Of a stretch of 64,000 nucleotides of DNA, positions 26,227 to 35,415 are shown in pieces. The position numbers and the translations under genes are program-made. The first letter of the stretch is position 1. The number at the start of each line of letters is the position of its first letter. The stretch spans positions 2,852,001-2,916,000 of the forward strand of contig NC_015388.1 in NCBI RefSeq assembly GCF_000195295.1, written 5' to 3'. Below the pieces are notes generated by a model that saw nothing but the letters and a program-made list of their open reading frames with translations, made no database searches and was not told where the DNA came from. This DNA comes from Desulfobacca acetoxidans DSM 11109. Lineage in GTDB: Bacteria > Desulfobacterota > Desulfobaccia > Desulfobaccales > Desulfobaccaceae.

Positions 26227-27414
26227 ATGGTTAAACAGATAACTCTGCTGCACATTGTCACAGTGCCGGAAACCTTTACTTTTTTTCGGGGTCAGATAGC
26301 CTTCATGAAAAAACGAGGGTTTCGTATCCATGGGGTTGCCTCTCCCGGGAAGGAGCTGTCTGCCGTCATTAAAAGAGAACAGATTCCCGTAACCCCCATT
26401 GTCATGCCCCGTCGAATAACACCTTGGGCGGATCTCAAGGCTTTGCTTCAGCTCTACAGATTGTGCCGACGCCTTCGCCCTGACATTGTTCACGCCCACA
26501 CCCCCAAAGGAGGTCTTCTGGGAGTAATCGCCGCCCGGTTAGCCGGCGCCAGAGTCATTATGTATGGACTGCGAGGCCTCCCCTTTGTAACCGCCACCGG
26601 ATTGAAAAGGCGATTGCTCTGCTGGACGGAGATGATTGCTTGTGGCTGGGCCCATCGCGTCGTGGCGGTGAGCCGCGCTATCCGACAGACCATTATTGAA
26701 ACAGGCCTCTGTCCAGCCGATAAGATCGTGGTCCTGGCAAACGGCAGCAGCAATGGGGTAGATTCTCAGGTTCGTTTTAATCCGGGTCTATTGCCGCCCC
26801 ATTGCCGGGAAACCCTCCGGCAGCAATATAACATCCCGTTAGATTCTCTCGTAGTTGGCTTCGTTGGACGGATTGTGCGGGATAAAGGAATAATTGAACT
26901 GGAGGCATCCTGGAGGGAATTGCGGCGGAGATTCCCCGAACTTTTGTTGCTCCTGGTCGGCGACTTGGAGACCCAGGATCCCATCCCTGCCGAAGTATGG
27001 CAACGCTTGCAAGCTGACCCCAAAGTCATCATCACCGGCTGGGTAAATGATCTGGCGCCTTTTTATGCCGCCATGGATATCATGGTTCTACCCACCTACC
27101 GGGAAGGGTTCCCAAACACCCCGTTGGAAGCCGCCGCCATGAGAATACCTGTCGTTACCACCTCGGTTGATGGCTGCCCCGAAGCCACCCTAAGCGAGAT
27201 CACCGGGATTATCGTCCCCCCCAGGAATAGCCCGGCCCTGACTATGGCGATCGAAAGGCTTATCTTGAATCCAGACCTGGGCAAGCGGATGGGAGAGGCC
27301 GGGCGGGAATGGGTGGTACAACAGTTTCGGCCGGTTCTGGTCTGGCAGGCGCTATATGAGCAATATCTTGAGCTCTTGCAGGCCTCTTCCCCTGAATCCG
27401 CTCCATACCAATAA
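26227..27414 (+). CDS. GT4-family glycosyltransferase
   Basis: A 395-residue GT-B fold transferase. Rossmann-type N-terminus (LLHIVTVPETFTFFRGQIAFM), DIVHAHTPKGGLLGVIAARL, and C-terminal nucleotide-sugar site with VGRIVRDKGI, VLPTYREGFPNTPLEAAAM (the E-x7-E motif) and EAGREWV. The N-terminal half resembles enzymes of capsule, O-antigen or exopolysaccharide synthesis; acceptor and sugar are unknown. It is not in a polysaccharide cluster. No good ribosome site precedes the ATG at 26227, and a dispersed repeat ends close before it. Confidence 0.85.
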   Translation: MVKQITLLHIVTVPETFTFFRGQIAFMKKRGFRIHGVASPGKELSAVIKREQIPVTPIVMPRRITPWADLKALLQLYRLCRRLRPDIVHAHTPKGGLLGVIAARLAGARVIMYGLRGLPFVTATGLKRRLLCWTEMIACGWAHRVVAVSRAIRQTIIETGLCPADKIVVLANGSSNGVDSQVRFNPGLLPPHCRETLRQQYNIPLDSLVVGFVGRIVRDKGIIELEASWRELRRRFPELLLLLVGDLETQDPIPAEVWQRLQADPKVIITGWVNDLAPFYAAMDIMVLPTYREGFPNTPLEAAAMRIPVVTTSVDGCPEATLSEITGIIVPPRNSPALTMAIERLILNPDLGKRMGEAGREWVVQQFRPVLVWQALYEQYLELLQASSPESAPYQ

Positions 27415-27483
27415 TCTTTCACCATCCGGCAACTGCTTTTGGAGGTGAAAGAGTCTAATTGTCATTACCTGCAGGTCACCCGC

Positions 27484-27545
27484 CGACCATGAAAATCATC
27501 TTCTGGTAGCACAGGCCTTCCAGCCTGTGCAGAGGGTATTTTCCA
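27484..27545 (+). repeat. Dispersed hairpin repeat, family A (copy 3)
   Basis: CGACCATGAAAATCATC, then GCACAGGCC-TTCC-AGCCTGTGC, then AGGGTATTTTCC, nearly identical to copy 1 in its palindrome and tail. Confidence 0.8.
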
Positions 27546-27618
27546 TCATGCGGCTCATTCCAGATCCTGTTGCAAGACAGAAACCGCAAGTCCGGGATCA
27601 TCAAGGGCTCCTCATGAC

Positions 27619-27636
27619 GCAGACCTGGAGGTCTGC
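27619..27636. repeat. Short perfect palindrome
   Basis: GCAGACCTGGAGGTCTGC forms a perfect hairpin; it resembles another class of short intergenic hairpin, but only one copy was noticed here. Confidence 0.45.
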
Positions 27637-27739
27637 ACTACCGTTTTTCTGGTACAACAGCCGCTGCCTGACAGAACAATATGATCTTATTGCCTGTGCA
27701 ATCGCTATTTTCATGGTAACAAACGGAAACCGGAAACCA

Positions 27740-28195
27740 CTATCCGGCGGTATTCTCCGCTTGAACCTCTATTTTTATGGCAGCCCGGACTTCAGGGTGC
27801 AGTTTGATGACAGCCTCGTGCACCCCAAGGGTCTTGATCGGTTCAGGCATATCGATCTTCTTCCGGTCAATGTCCAGTCCCAGTTTCGCCAGGGCCTCAG
27901 CGATATGAACGTTAGTAACTGAACCGTAAAGACGCTCGGATTCTCCCACGCGTTGTTGAATGGTCAGGGTAATTTCCTCCAAGCGGGCGGCCATAGCCTT
28001 GGCCTGATCGATCTCTTTGGCATGCTGCGCCAGAAGGCGGGCCCGCTGCTGTTCAAAACGGGCCAGATTGCCTTTAGTGGCCTCCAGCGCCTTGCCCTGA
28101 GGAATGAGATAGTTGCGGCCATAGCCGGGAGTAACGTCAACAATAGAGCCTATAGTGCCTAGGCTAGGGATCTCATCAATTAAGATAACTTTCAC
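27740..28195 (-). CDS. rplI: Ribosomal protein L9
   Basis: Large-subunit protein L9, 151 residues from a GTG at 28195, with GAGGT 8 nt before it. The N-terminal domain VKVILIDEIPSLGTIG ... VTPGYGRNYLIPQGKA is diagnostic and is joined by a long helix to the C-terminal rRNA-binding domain (GSVTNVHIAEAL). The longer frame to 28294 reads into the leader and is rejected. It is the last gene of the rpsF-rpsR-DUF2232-rplI operon. Confidence 0.95.
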   Translation of the reverse strand: MKVILIDEIPSLGTIGSIVDVTPGYGRNYLIPQGKALEATKGNLARFEQQRARLLAQHAKEIDQAKAMAARLEEITLTIQQRVGESERLYGSVTNVHIAEALAKLGLDIDRKKIDMPEPIKTLGVHEAVIKLHPEVRAAIKIEVQAENTAG

Positions 28196-28253
28196 GTAAT
28201 TATACCTCATTATTAAATGTGCGTGGCTTTCCCGAAATGAAGGCCATGTGGGA

Positions 28254-29207
28254 TTACAACTCGGGTGGAGGCCGATGCAGATGGCGGAAATCAAACCAGA
28301 GATCGGTAAGCCCGATGAGCACCACCAGGAAAATTGCCGGCTTTATCAGCACGAGCAGCACATAACTGGACCAGCGAAAAAACCGCGGTACCTGAAAACG
28401 CTGAAAAATAAAGACTATGATGGCCAACCCCTGAAAAAAATAGAGCATTCCGCTCAGCAACAGGAGGTTTACACCGATCATATTGAGCAGATGGATCGGC
28501 GCCAACAGCAGAAAACCGGCGCCGATAAAAATGAAAACCAACCAACCGGGGGAGCCCCAACAGCTTAGCGGTCCTCCCTGTTTCCTCCAAGCGGCGCTAT
28601 CCCCGAGGCGCTGGCTGAGAACATAGTTAAGCAAAACCACCACCATATTATTTATCAGGAGCAAAGCCGGGGTTATTTGAATAATATAGGCACTCGCCAC
28701 TTCTGCGTTCAGACCGGAGAGCGCCATTTCCTTCTCAAGCAGATGCTCTTTTTGGAGGAGTTGCACAATCGCCGTCCAAAATTCCTGTACCGCCTGCTGC
28801 AAATACTCTATCGGCGTTAAATTTTGCTGCCAGGCATGGAGGGAAAAAACGCCAACCTCCAAAATTGCTACCAGGATAGCGGCACCGCCTATAACCACTT
28901 CGAGACGGTCCTGCCAGTTCATCAGTAAACTCAGGATAAAGGCAACCGCCGCCATCTGCAGAAATGGCAGCAACTCGGCCTTAAAGCCGAAAAAATGCTC
29001 GGCGTAGTAAATAATGCTAATCCCGGCGCCTACCAATAAACTTCCCGCTAGCCAGCCACTGCGATGGATTACCAGGATCGTCGGCAAAGGCATCAGGGCG
29101 CCGATCATCAGGCCGGCGATGGGGAGCTGGATGGAGGCGTAATACAATAGGAGAAGTGCCAAAAGACCATTGACGACGATGATAATCGGGACCCGCAAGG
29201 CCTCCAC
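28254..29207 (-). CDS. DUF2232 (YybS-like) membrane protein
   Basis: About 317 residues with roughly eight hydrophobic segments. Its place between rpsR and rplI and the membrane pattern (two short N-terminal helices, PIAGLMIGALMPLP, a long central hydrophilic helix, and a hydrophobic C-terminal third) match the DUF2232/YybS family, which often sits in this ribosomal operon. Function is unknown; a transport role is only guessed in the family. A GTG at 29207 with TGGAGG 9 nt before it is preferred to a TTG at 29228. Confidence 0.8.
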   Translation of the reverse strand: MEALRVPIIIVVNGLLALLLLYYASIQLPIAGLMIGALMPLPTILVIHRSGWLAGSLLVGAGISIIYYAEHFFGFKAELLPFLQMAAVAFILSLLMNWQDRLEVVIGGAAILVAILEVGVFSLHAWQQNLTPIEYLQQAVQEFWTAIVQLLQKEHLLEKEMALSGLNAEVASAYIIQITPALLLINNMVVVLLNYVLSQRLGDSAAWRKQGGPLSCWGSPGWLVFIFIGAGFLLLAPIHLLNMIGVNLLLLSGMLYFFQGLAIIVFIFQRFQVPRFFRWSSYVLLVLIKPAIFLVVLIGLTDLWFDFRHLHRPPPEL

Positions 29208-29244
29208 AATGTCTCGCCTCCAGTGCAATACGGCCGGGCTCTGT

Positions 29245-29502
29245 CTACCCTTGAATCATACTGGCCGCATACGGCATTAAGGCTAAATGTCTGGCCCGCT
29301 TTATGGCAAGGGTGACCTTACGTTGATGGCGAGCGCAATTGCCCGATATGCGGCGGGGAATAATCTTGCCCCGCTCAGTGATAAAATGTCGCAAGGTATT
29401 CACGTCCTTATGGTCGATAACGAGTTTGCTGTCCACACAGAAACGGCATACTTTCCGCCGGTGAAAAATGGGGCGGCGTTTTCTTTTCGGAACGATGGCC
29501 AT
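29245..29502 (-). CDS. rpsR: Ribosomal protein S18
   Basis: An 85-residue small-subunit protein S18, recognised from [32 protein letters not shown] and [25 protein letters not shown]. The Cys in CRFC and NCAR suggest a zinc-binding (C+) form. It starts 3 nt after the rpsF stop. Confidence 0.97.
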   Translation of the reverse strand: MAIVPKRKRRPIFHRRKVCRFCVDSKLVIDHKDVNTLRHFITERGKIIPRRISGNCARHQRKVTLAIKRARHLALMPYAASMIQG

Positions 29503-29505
29503 CTG

Positions 29506-29967
29506 TTATTCCTCCGATGTCTCAGGTTCGACCGCAACCGGAATCTCCTCGGCAACCGCCGGGGAGGCAGCGACAGATTCTTGAGCTGGCGCTTCTTCAG
29601 GTACTTCAGGAGTGGGCCCGGCTTCCGCCTGCGGTTTGACCTTAGCGGCTATTTCCGCCTTCAAGGCCTCAACGTCAACATTTTCCCCGGTTTTCACGGA
29701 AAGAAAACGGAGGATGCGATCATCGATCTTGAGGTTGCGCTCGAATTCCGCCAACCCCGCCGGCACCCCGGCAAAATCAAGCAAAACGTAGTATCCCTGG
29801 TGAAATTTTTTGATCTTGTAAGCCAGGCGACGTCGGCCCCAATCTTCCAACTTGAGTTGGACGCCGTTTTGAGCGCCGACTATCCCCGTAAACTTATCGA
29901 TGACACTATGGGTCTCGTCATCGCCAAGATCAGGGTTGATAATAAAAATCGTTTCGTACCGATTCAT
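29506..29967 (-). CDS. rpsF: Ribosomal protein S6 with acidic tail
   Basis: S6 core in the first 95 residues (NRYETIFIINPDLGDDE, LAYKIKKFHQGYYVLLDFAG, LKIDDRILRFLSV). A further 55 residues rich in Ala, Pro and Glu follow; such tails occur in several lineages, and E. coli S6 is modified with Glu at its C-terminus. AGGAGG lies before the ATG. It heads the rpsF-rpsR-DUF2232-rplI operon. Confidence 0.95.
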   Translation of the reverse strand: MNRYETIFIINPDLGDDETHSVIDKFTGIVGAQNGVQLKLEDWGRRRLAYKIKKFHQGYYVLLDFAGVPAGLAEFERNLKIDDRILRFLSVKTGENVDVEALKAEIAAKVKPQAEAGPTPEVPEEAPAQESVAASPAVAEEIPVAVEPETSEE

Positions 29968-30027
29968 CTGTCCTCCTTATGGATTTTTAGCCCTGGATGA
30001 AAACCAGAGCAAGGAGCAAAGTTATAA

Positions 30028-30056
30028 TTTTAAATAAAAAAGGGGGCTAATGTCAA
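30028..30056 (-). promoter_or_regulatory. Strong sigma-70 promoter of the rpsF operon
   Basis: On the minus strand TTGACA (30056-30051), 17-nt spacer, TTAAAA (30033-30028), about 60 nt before rpsF. Confidence 0.7.
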
Positions 30057-30091
30057 GATTTAGCATCAAAATATATTACTTTTCGCTTCTT

Positions 30092-30115
30092 ATACCAATG
30101 CGGTAAAATTGGTAT
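30092..30115. terminator. Possible terminator of the lipoprotein gene
   Basis: ATACCAAT (30092-30099) and ATTGGTAT (30108-30115) form an 8-bp stem 25 nt after the stop of the 30140 gene; no long T run, so weak. Confidence 0.4.
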
Positions 30116-30139
30116 GAGACCTTGGGGCACTACTGCCGG

Positions 30140-30760
30140 TCATTCCAGGATGAAACTATGATCCTGCGAATCCATCGCTTTTTCTCCCAGAATTTTGGTC
30201 CACACGGTGTAAACCCCGGCCAGCAGAGGGCTGGGCAAGGTAAGGGTAACGCGGTCGCCAAACGTACCATTCGGTTTGTTGAGCATTATCTGGCTGGCCG
30301 GCAGAGCTGGCTTGCCGCTAAATTTGACTTCCCGGATGATAGTGAGGCTGTTCACCTGGTCCCGAGGAGATAAAATAGTATAAGTAGCACTAAGAGTGAT
30401 CTGTCCACCCTGCCGGACCCGTACCGGATTGATCGCAGCCTTTTCCAGATAGACCAATTCTCCCCGGTCTTTCGTATAGCTGTATTCCTGCGCGGCCTCC
30501 GGTCCGTTCCGGACGAAAGATTCCTGGTGATCAATGTACAAAGGACACTTGATAGCCAAATTCGGTGAGGGGCTGCAGGTAGAGCTGATGATGGCGCCCA
30601 TGGCCGAGCCGACATTCACCCGACCGATGGCCGCCGGCATAACCGGCTGAGAGCGAGTCCTCGTAGGAGCAGGCATCGTCTCGGAACAGCCGACCCCAAC
30701 CAGCGTGAATATCATCATAAGATGCCAGGGATCGCACCAGAGGCGCCTGCTTTTTAGCAT
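30140..30760 (-). CDS. Lipoprotein paralogue without glycine zipper
   Basis: About 206 residues from the ATG at 30760, which has GGGAGGT before it. The signal peptide ends in LVGVGC, a probable lipobox (Gly at -3 is unusual). The C-terminal 120 residues (YSYTKDRGELVYLEKAAI, then GQITLSATYTIL, LTIIREVKF, LNKPNGTFGDRVTL, AGVYTVWTKIL) form a beta-sandwich-like domain shared with the next gene upstream. The two are tandem paralogues; this copy has lost the Gly-rich middle of its sister. Outer-membrane or periplasmic role is inferred; function unknown. Confidence 0.72.
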   Translation of the reverse strand: MLKSRRLWCDPWHLMMIFTLVGVGCSETMPAPTRTRSQPVMPAAIGRVNVGSAMGAIISSTCSPSPNLAIKCPLYIDHQESFVRNGPEAAQEYSYTKDRGELVYLEKAAINPVRVRQGGQITLSATYTILSPRDQVNSLTIIREVKFSGKPALPASQIMLNKPNGTFGDRVTLTLPSPLLAGVYTVWTKILGEKAMDSQDHSFILE

Positions 30761-30900
30761 TGATACCTCCCAGACGTTACCGCTATGCTGCATTGATGCA
30801 TTCCTTTTCTCCTTCATCCTTTGTACAGTTGCTGCCTGGACCGTTAGCGACCATCTTTAGCGGAGAAATTCCCCTTACCGCCCAGCAGTGCCTAAAATGA

Positions 30901-31536
30901 TCATTCCACGGTGAAGGAACTCGCCCGCTCATCCATGGCCCGATCGGTCAACACCTTGGTAACCACCGAATAGTCTCCTCGGGGAAATTCCTTAGGAATT
31001 GCGAGACTTACCTGATCAACGAAGGTGCCGTTCGGTTTGGTCAGGCGGACCTGGTCAGGATTGAGGACGCGTTGACTGCCCGATTGCACCTCACGAATGA
31101 GGGTAACGTTATTGGGTTGGCCAGAACCGGAGAGCAGGGTATACGTAGCGCTCAGATTAATGGTGTCTCCGGCCTTTACCCTGGACGGCTTTAACTCCAC
31201 GTTTTCGATGGAGACGATATCTCCCCGTCCCGGGCTATAATTGTAGGTTTCGGCCGCCATCTGGGCGTCCCGGGTTTGAGATTCCTTGTGTTTGGCATAG
31301 AGGAATCCACCCACGCCGCCTACAATAGCGCCTGTGGCAGCCCCAACCCAGGCGCCGGTGCCAGCGCTCCCAGTGGCTGCGCCAATAATTGATCCCAGGG
31401 CTGAACCGACTGCGGCGCCTCCCAGGGCGCCAGCCCCGGTGGAACGGGCCGGATCATAGTGACCATTCGTAGCGCAGCCAGCACCCGTGATCACAAAAAG
31501 CACGACCAATGTATAAATCAAAAGCTGACGTTTCAT
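30901..31536 (-). CDS. Glycine-zipper lipoprotein
   Basis: About 211 residues from the ATG at 31536 (CAGGAGGCGGTC before it). A lipoprotein-like signal ends at ITGAGC; residues about 30-85 form a glycine-zipper membrane segment (GAGALGGAAVGSALGSIIG, GAATGAIVGGVGGFLY); the C-terminal domain (YNYSPGRGDIVSIENVEL, INLSATYTLL, VTLIREVQ, LTKPNGTFVDQVSLAIP, GDYSVVTKVL) is homologous to the downstream gene. Glycine zippers of this kind are found in outer-membrane-associated proteins. Function unknown. Confidence 0.78.
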   Translation of the reverse strand: MKRQLLIYTLVVLFVITGAGCATNGHYDPARSTGAGALGGAAVGSALGSIIGAATGSAGTGAWVGAATGAIVGGVGGFLYAKHKESQTRDAQMAAETYNYSPGRGDIVSIENVELKPSRVKAGDTINLSATYTLLSGSGQPNNVTLIREVQSGSQRVLNPDQVRLTKPNGTFVDQVSLAIPKEFPRGDYSVVTKVLTDRAMDERASSFTVE

Positions 31537-31613
31537 GACCGCCTCCTGCAGAGAAAATGAATACCAGTTTCTGCCTGTCCTGCAACCAATTGTCATTCTC
31601 CAAAAAGCACCTG

Positions 31614-31675
31614 CAAACCACAGAAATCAACCGCCGGTAATTTAGGCTTTCCAGCCGGTGCGCAGTCTTTTTCTC
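31614..31675 (+). repeat. Dispersed hairpin repeat, family A (copy 4)
   Basis: CAAACCACAGAAAT, then TTTAGGCT-TTCC-AGCCGGTGC and a CTTTTTCTC tail; the most diverged palindrome of the family. Confidence 0.6.
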
Positions 31676-31680
31676 ATTGC

Positions 31681-31710
31681 GGCGGGATGTGCTTCGCTTT
31701 CCCGCCCTAC
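31681..31710. repeat. Dispersed hairpin repeat, family C (copy 2)
   Basis: GGCGGGATGTGCTTCGC-TTTCCCGCCCTAC, an imperfect palindrome related to the unit at 19595-19622 in reverse orientation. Confidence 0.5.
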
Positions 31711-31748
31711 CAGCTGAAAACTGTAAAACATCCGGCTCAGAGGCGAAA

Positions 31749-32177
31749 CTAGCCCAGACCTCGGTCTGGCTGCCTGGCCTTCAGAAAACTATCCAAGATA
31801 CCGTTGATAAACGCCCCGGAGTTCTCCGCCCCGAAACGTTTGCCCAATTCCACGGCTTCATTGACTACCACTTTGGGCGGCACCTCTGGACAGTGAAGCA
31901 GTTCAAAGATCGCCAGACGCAGGATATTGCGGTCGACGCTGGCCATCCGCTCCAAACGCCAGTGCTGTGAAAAACGGGAAATATAGGCATCCAGCTCTTC
32001 GCAATGTCCTCTGACCCCGGCTACCAGCCGATGGAAATAAGCCGAGTTCCGTTCCTCCGAATGGAAATGCTCCCAAAAAAGCGCCGCCGCTCCCTCAACC
32101 TCCCGTCCGGTAATCTCAATCTGATACAGACATTGCAGGGCTCGTTCCCGAGCCAGACTTTTTCCAGGGCGGCTCAC
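31749..32177 (-). CDS. nusB: Transcription antitermination protein NusB
   Basis: A 142-residue NusB that joins NusE/S10 at boxA to allow antitermination of rRNA operons. The signature ARERALQCLYQIE, the central RLVAGVRGH, and the C-terminal LRLAIFELLHCPEVPPKVVVNEAVELGKRFG and SGAFINGILD are clear. GTG start. It follows ribH by 6 nt; the ribH-nusB order is common in bacteria. Confidence 0.96.
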   Translation of the reverse strand: MSRPGKSLARERALQCLYQIEITGREVEGAAALFWEHFHSEERNSAYFHRLVAGVRGHCEELDAYISRFSQHWRLERMASVDRNILRLAIFELLHCPEVPPKVVVNEAVELGKRFGAENSGAFINGILDSFLKARQPDRGLG

Positions 32178-32183
32178 CAGGCG

Positions 32184-32654
32184 CTAAGCTCCGATCTGGC
32201 GCAGCAGGTGAACCATTTCCACGGCAGCTTCAGCCGCGGCAAAACCCTTATTGCCCGCCTTGCTCCCGGATCGCTCAATGGCCTGATCCAGGGTATCGGT
32301 AGTTATGATCCCAAAGAGCACTGGTACGCCAGTATCCAGAGAGACCGAAGCGATGCCTTTACTGACTTCTGCCGCCACATAATCAAAATGGGGCGTGGAA
32401 CCGCGAATGACCGCGCCCAGGCAGATGACTGCATCAAATTTTTTTGACTGTGCCAGCCGTTTGGCTACCAAAGGTATCTCAAAGGCCCCTGGAACCTTAT
32501 AGACCACCAGATCTTCCTCCTGAGCCCCGCGGCGGATCAGGCTGTCTACCGCTCCTCCCAAAAGCCGCTCGACAAAAATATCATTAAAACGGCTGACCAC
32601 CAGCGCGAACTTCATCCCTTCGGCCAACAGGTTGCCTTCTACGGTCTTAATCAT
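32184..32654 (-). CDS. ribH: 6,7-dimethyl-8-ribityllumazine synthase
   Basis: Penultimate enzyme of riboflavin synthesis, condensing ribitylaminouracil with dihydroxybutanone phosphate. About 156 residues from the ATG at 32654, with AGAGGAT 6-8 nt before it; a GTG at 32660 is too close to the ribosome site. Motifs: [48 protein letters not shown] and [18 protein letters not shown]. It lies between ribBA and nusB. Confidence 0.95.
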   Translation of the reverse strand: MIKTVEGNLLAEGMKFALVVSRFNDIFVERLLGGAVDSLIRRGAQEEDLVVYKVPGAFEIPLVAKRLAQSKKFDAVICLGAVIRGSTPHFDYVAAEVSKGIASVSLDTGVPVLFGIITTDTLDQAIERSGSKAGNKGFAAAEAAVEMVHLLRQIGA

Positions 32655-32760
32655 AGCCACATCCTCTTTCCACTGCAGCGCCCTCTGAATAGCAGCACGG
32701 ACTTCCTCTCCCGAACCGCGATTATTATTTGGGTAATTGCCATTGCCTATCGGCTACCCG

Positions 32761-32820
32761 CAAACCATGAAAATCGCCTGCCGCTAGCGCAGGCTTTCTA
32801 GCCTGTGCAGCATTTTTTCT
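32761..32820 (+). repeat. Dispersed hairpin repeat, family A (copy 5)
   Basis: CAAACCATGAAAATCG, CTAGCGCAGGCT-TTCT-AGCCTGTGC and a TTTTTTCT tail, in the ribBA-ribH spacer. Confidence 0.8.
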
Positions 32821-32883
32821 CTCAGCTCGACACTCGGCACTTATTTCTCTGACTAACTGGAAACTGTATTTCCTTGGCGACGG

Positions 32884-34086
32884 TTATACCAAGTCGAGAA
32901 TGTGCCCCATTTTCATGCACTTGGTACGCAGATATTTCAGATTTTTCGGATTGGGGGGAACTTCCAAAGGCACCCGCTCTACCATCGTAAGGCCATATCC
33001 CTCCAGACCGATAATCTTCTTGGGGTTGTTGGTCATGAGACGCATTTTACGCACCCCCAGATCTCGCAGGATTTGCGCCCCGATGCCATAGTCTCGCAGA
33101 TCCGCCTTAAATCCTAAAGCCTCATTCGCCTCAACGGTGTCGGCGCCCTGGTCCTGGAGTTCATAAGCCCTGAGCTTGTTAACCAGACCGATGCCCCGCC
33201 CCTCTTGGCGCATATACAGGATGACCCCGGTTCCCTCGGCGTCAACTTTTTGCATGGCCGAGATCAATTGGTCGCCGCAATCGCACCGCAGAGAGCCCAG
33301 GACATCACCGGTCAGACACTCGGAATGGACCCGCACCAGGACCGGCATCTCAGGTTTGATCTCGCCTTTGACCAGGGCCACGTGCTGTTCCGCATCCACA
33401 TCGTTTTCATAGGCAATCACGGTGAATTCCCCGTGATAGGTAGGGAGCTTGGCCGTGGCCCGACGCCGCACGAAGGATTCATGGCGCAGCCGGTAGGCTA
33501 CCAGATCGGCAATCGTTGCAATTTTCAGGTTGTGTTCGGCGGCAAAAACTTCGAGATCAGGCATGCGGGCCATCGTCCCATCGTCTTTCATGATTTCGCA
33601 GATGACCGCAGCTTCTTTCAGACCTCCCAACCGCGCCAGGTCCACTGAGCCCTCGGTCTGACCGGTGCGTACCAACACGCCGCCCTTGCGCGCCCGCAAC
33701 GGGAAGACATGGCCGGGACTGACAATGTCCTCGGGTTTGGCATTGTCTCTCACCGCCGTCAGAATAGTAGTGGCCCGGTCTGCCGCGGAGATGCCGGTCG
33801 TAACGCCCCGCTTGGCTTCGATAGAGACTGTAAAAGCAGTCTTAAAGGGGGAGGTATTCTGACTGACCATCATGGGAATCCGCAGCCGCTCAATAATCTC
33901 CTGATTTAAAGCCAAACAGATGAGGCCGCGGCCAAAACGGGCCATGAAGTTTATCGCTTCGGGGGTAACCTTTTCCGCTGCCATCGTGAGGTCACCCTCA
34001 TTTTCCCGGTCCTCGTCATCCACTAGTATGATCATTTTACCCTGTTGAATATCTGTAATAACTTCTTCGATCGGTGAGATCGGCAT
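32884..34086 (-). CDS. ribBA: Bifunctional DHBP synthase / GTP cyclohydrolase II
   Basis: A 400-residue fusion for the two entry steps of riboflavin synthesis. The N-terminal RibB domain (1-200) has [29 protein letters not shown], and [16 protein letters not shown] with [14 protein letters not shown]; the C-terminal RibA domain has [21 protein letters not shown] (three-Cys zinc site), [11 protein letters not shown], and MTNNPKKI. Both sets of catalytic residues look intact, so both activities are expected. It lies between ribE and ribH. Confidence 0.97.
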   Translation of the reverse strand: MPISPIEEVITDIQQGKMIILVDDEDRENEGDLTMAAEKVTPEAINFMARFGRGLICLALNQEIIERLRIPMMVSQNTSPFKTAFTVSIEAKRGVTTGISAADRATTILTAVRDNAKPEDIVSPGHVFPLRARKGGVLVRTGQTEGSVDLARLGGLKEAAVICEIMKDDGTMARMPDLEVFAAEHNLKIATIADLVAYRLRHESFVRRRATAKLPTYHGEFTVIAYENDVDAEQHVALVKGEIKPEMPVLVRVHSECLTGDVLGSLRCDCGDQLISAMQKVDAEGTGVILYMRQEGRGIGLVNKLRAYELQDQGADTVEANEALGFKADLRDYGIGAQILRDLGVRKMRLMTNNPKKIIGLEGYGLTMVERVPLEVPPNPKNLKYLRTKCMKMGHILDLV

Positions 34087-34212
34087 TACCTTTACCTCTA
34101 ATCATGGAATTTAAAATGCCAAAGCGGCTCGCACAAAAGTGGCAACCTCTTCCAAACGTTCGATTTCCAGAGATAATCAATCTATCAGGGCGGGGTCGCC
34201 CCATCCTTACAC

Positions 34213-34860
34213 TCAGAGAAAACCGTGGCGGGCCAATAGTTCGTGAGTAACAGTGCCTTCCGAGCTCTGGCGCTGTGGTGACAGCAGTTTTTCGACGTAC
34301 TTGCCGATGATATCAGTTTCGACATTCAGCCGGTCTCCTGGACGCACCTCGATCAGGGTGGTGTGGCGAGCAGTGAAAGGAATGATGTTGACGCTGAATT
34401 CATCTCCGGTACAGGAATTTACCGTTAGGCTGACGCCGTCCAGGGCAATAGAGCCCTTCTCAATAACGTAACGGCTCCAATTATCCGTCAGGCGGATGAC
34501 GCACTGCAGGTGTTGCGGGCGGACCATTTTTTTCACCAGTTGGCCGACGCAATCGATATGCCCGCTGACGATATGCCCGCCCAGACGGTCGCCAACCCGC
34601 AGCGCCCTCTCGATATTGACCCGGTCGCCAACTCTCTTGGCCGCCAGACTGGTCCGACGCACGGTTTCAGGGGAGACCTCAACCGTAAAAGTTCGAGCTG
34701 TCAATTCAACTACCGTCAAACACGGGCCACTGACCGCGATCGAGTCGCCCGGCTTGACTTCGGTCAGATTGAAGGGCGCAGTAAGACTGAGACGCAGGCC
34801 TTCAGCCTCTCTGGCAATCGCGGTGATTTCGCCGATCCCTTCTACCAGTCCGGTAAACAT
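34213..34860 (-). CDS. ribE: Riboflavin synthase alpha subunit
   Basis: A 215-residue two-barrel enzyme making riboflavin from two lumazines. The ATG at 34860 (MFTGLVEGIGEI) is the family start; a frame extending to 34971 has no conserved residues. The duplicated halves each carry a GDSIAVSGPCLTV- or GSIALDGVSLTV-like segment and a GDRLNVE segment; SGHIDCVG joins them. First gene of ribE-ribBA-ribH-nusB; I see no FMN riboswitch upstream. Confidence 0.96.
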   Translation of the reverse strand: MFTGLVEGIGEITAIAREAEGLRLSLTAPFNLTEVKPGDSIAVSGPCLTVVELTARTFTVEVSPETVRRTSLAAKRVGDRVNIERALRVGDRLGGHIVSGHIDCVGQLVKKMVRPQHLQCVIRLTDNWSRYVIEKGSIALDGVSLTVNSCTGDEFSVNIIPFTARHTTLIEVRPGDRLNVETDIIGKYVEKLLSPQRQSSEGTVTHELLARHGFL

Positions 34861-35070
34861 CTCGATTGTGTCGCTCCCCACTCGTAATAGTCTTATTTTA
34901 CACAATGTATCAGGGAAAAGATATCCCCTGCGGAGAAAAAACGCCAGCCTTTGGTTAGCAACCGTTGCCACTGTCAGCTAATGACCTTAGACTGTTCACC
35001 TTTAAGCTTTTACGTCAGGGAAATCTTGACCGTTAATTGAGTTTTCTATAAGTTAACACAGGGGTGAGTT

Positions 35071-35415
35071 ATGCGCAGCTCAAAAATTGCCCTTCTCCTG
35101 TCTGCTTTTGTCTTTCCGGGGTTGGGTCAGGTCTACAAACATGAAGTAAAGAAAGGCGTGTTCCTGATCCTGGCGTCATCCCTATTGTTGGGCGCCGTGG
35201 TTCTGGGGTTTTTTATTATCTCCAGTTACCATTATGCCGAGATCTTGGCCCAGACCGCCTCTCCGGAAGCCGTGGCGGAAACGCAACTGCGGCAGATGCT
35301 GGTCAGGGTCATGACGCATCCCTTCATCCTTTTCACGTTTGGGCTGCTCTTGGCCACCTGGCTCTACAGCATTTTTGATGCCGGGCGGCAGGGAAGGCCA
35401 TCCCAGGAGGATTAA
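35071..35415 (+). CDS. Small membrane protein (114 aa)
   Basis: Two or three membrane helices. The start LSAFVFPGLGQVYKHEVKKGVF is typical of small proteins with a PGLGQ-Y motif (TM2/DUF5683-like), then a loop of about 35 residues, then a final helix FTFGLLLATWLYSIFDAGR. The ATG has AGGGGTGAG before it. It abuts the protease gene with no spacer, so it may help place or regulate the protease; function unknown. Confidence 0.78.
   Translation: MRSSKIALLLSAFVFPGLGQVYKHEVKKGVFLILASSLLLGAVVLGFFIISSYHYAEILAQTASPEAVAETQLRQMLVRVMTHPFILFTFGLLLATWLYSIFDAGRQGRPSQED

Larger units (their letters stand above)
27415..27739. other. Intergenic stretch filled by repeats
   Basis: Contains the family A copy at 27484-27545 and the perfect palindrome at 27619-27636. 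No gene seen. Confidence 0.55.

Noticed and set aside
34861-35070. FMN riboswitch upstream of ribE
   Set aside because: No RFN-element conserved boxes could be seen between ribE and the divergent gene.
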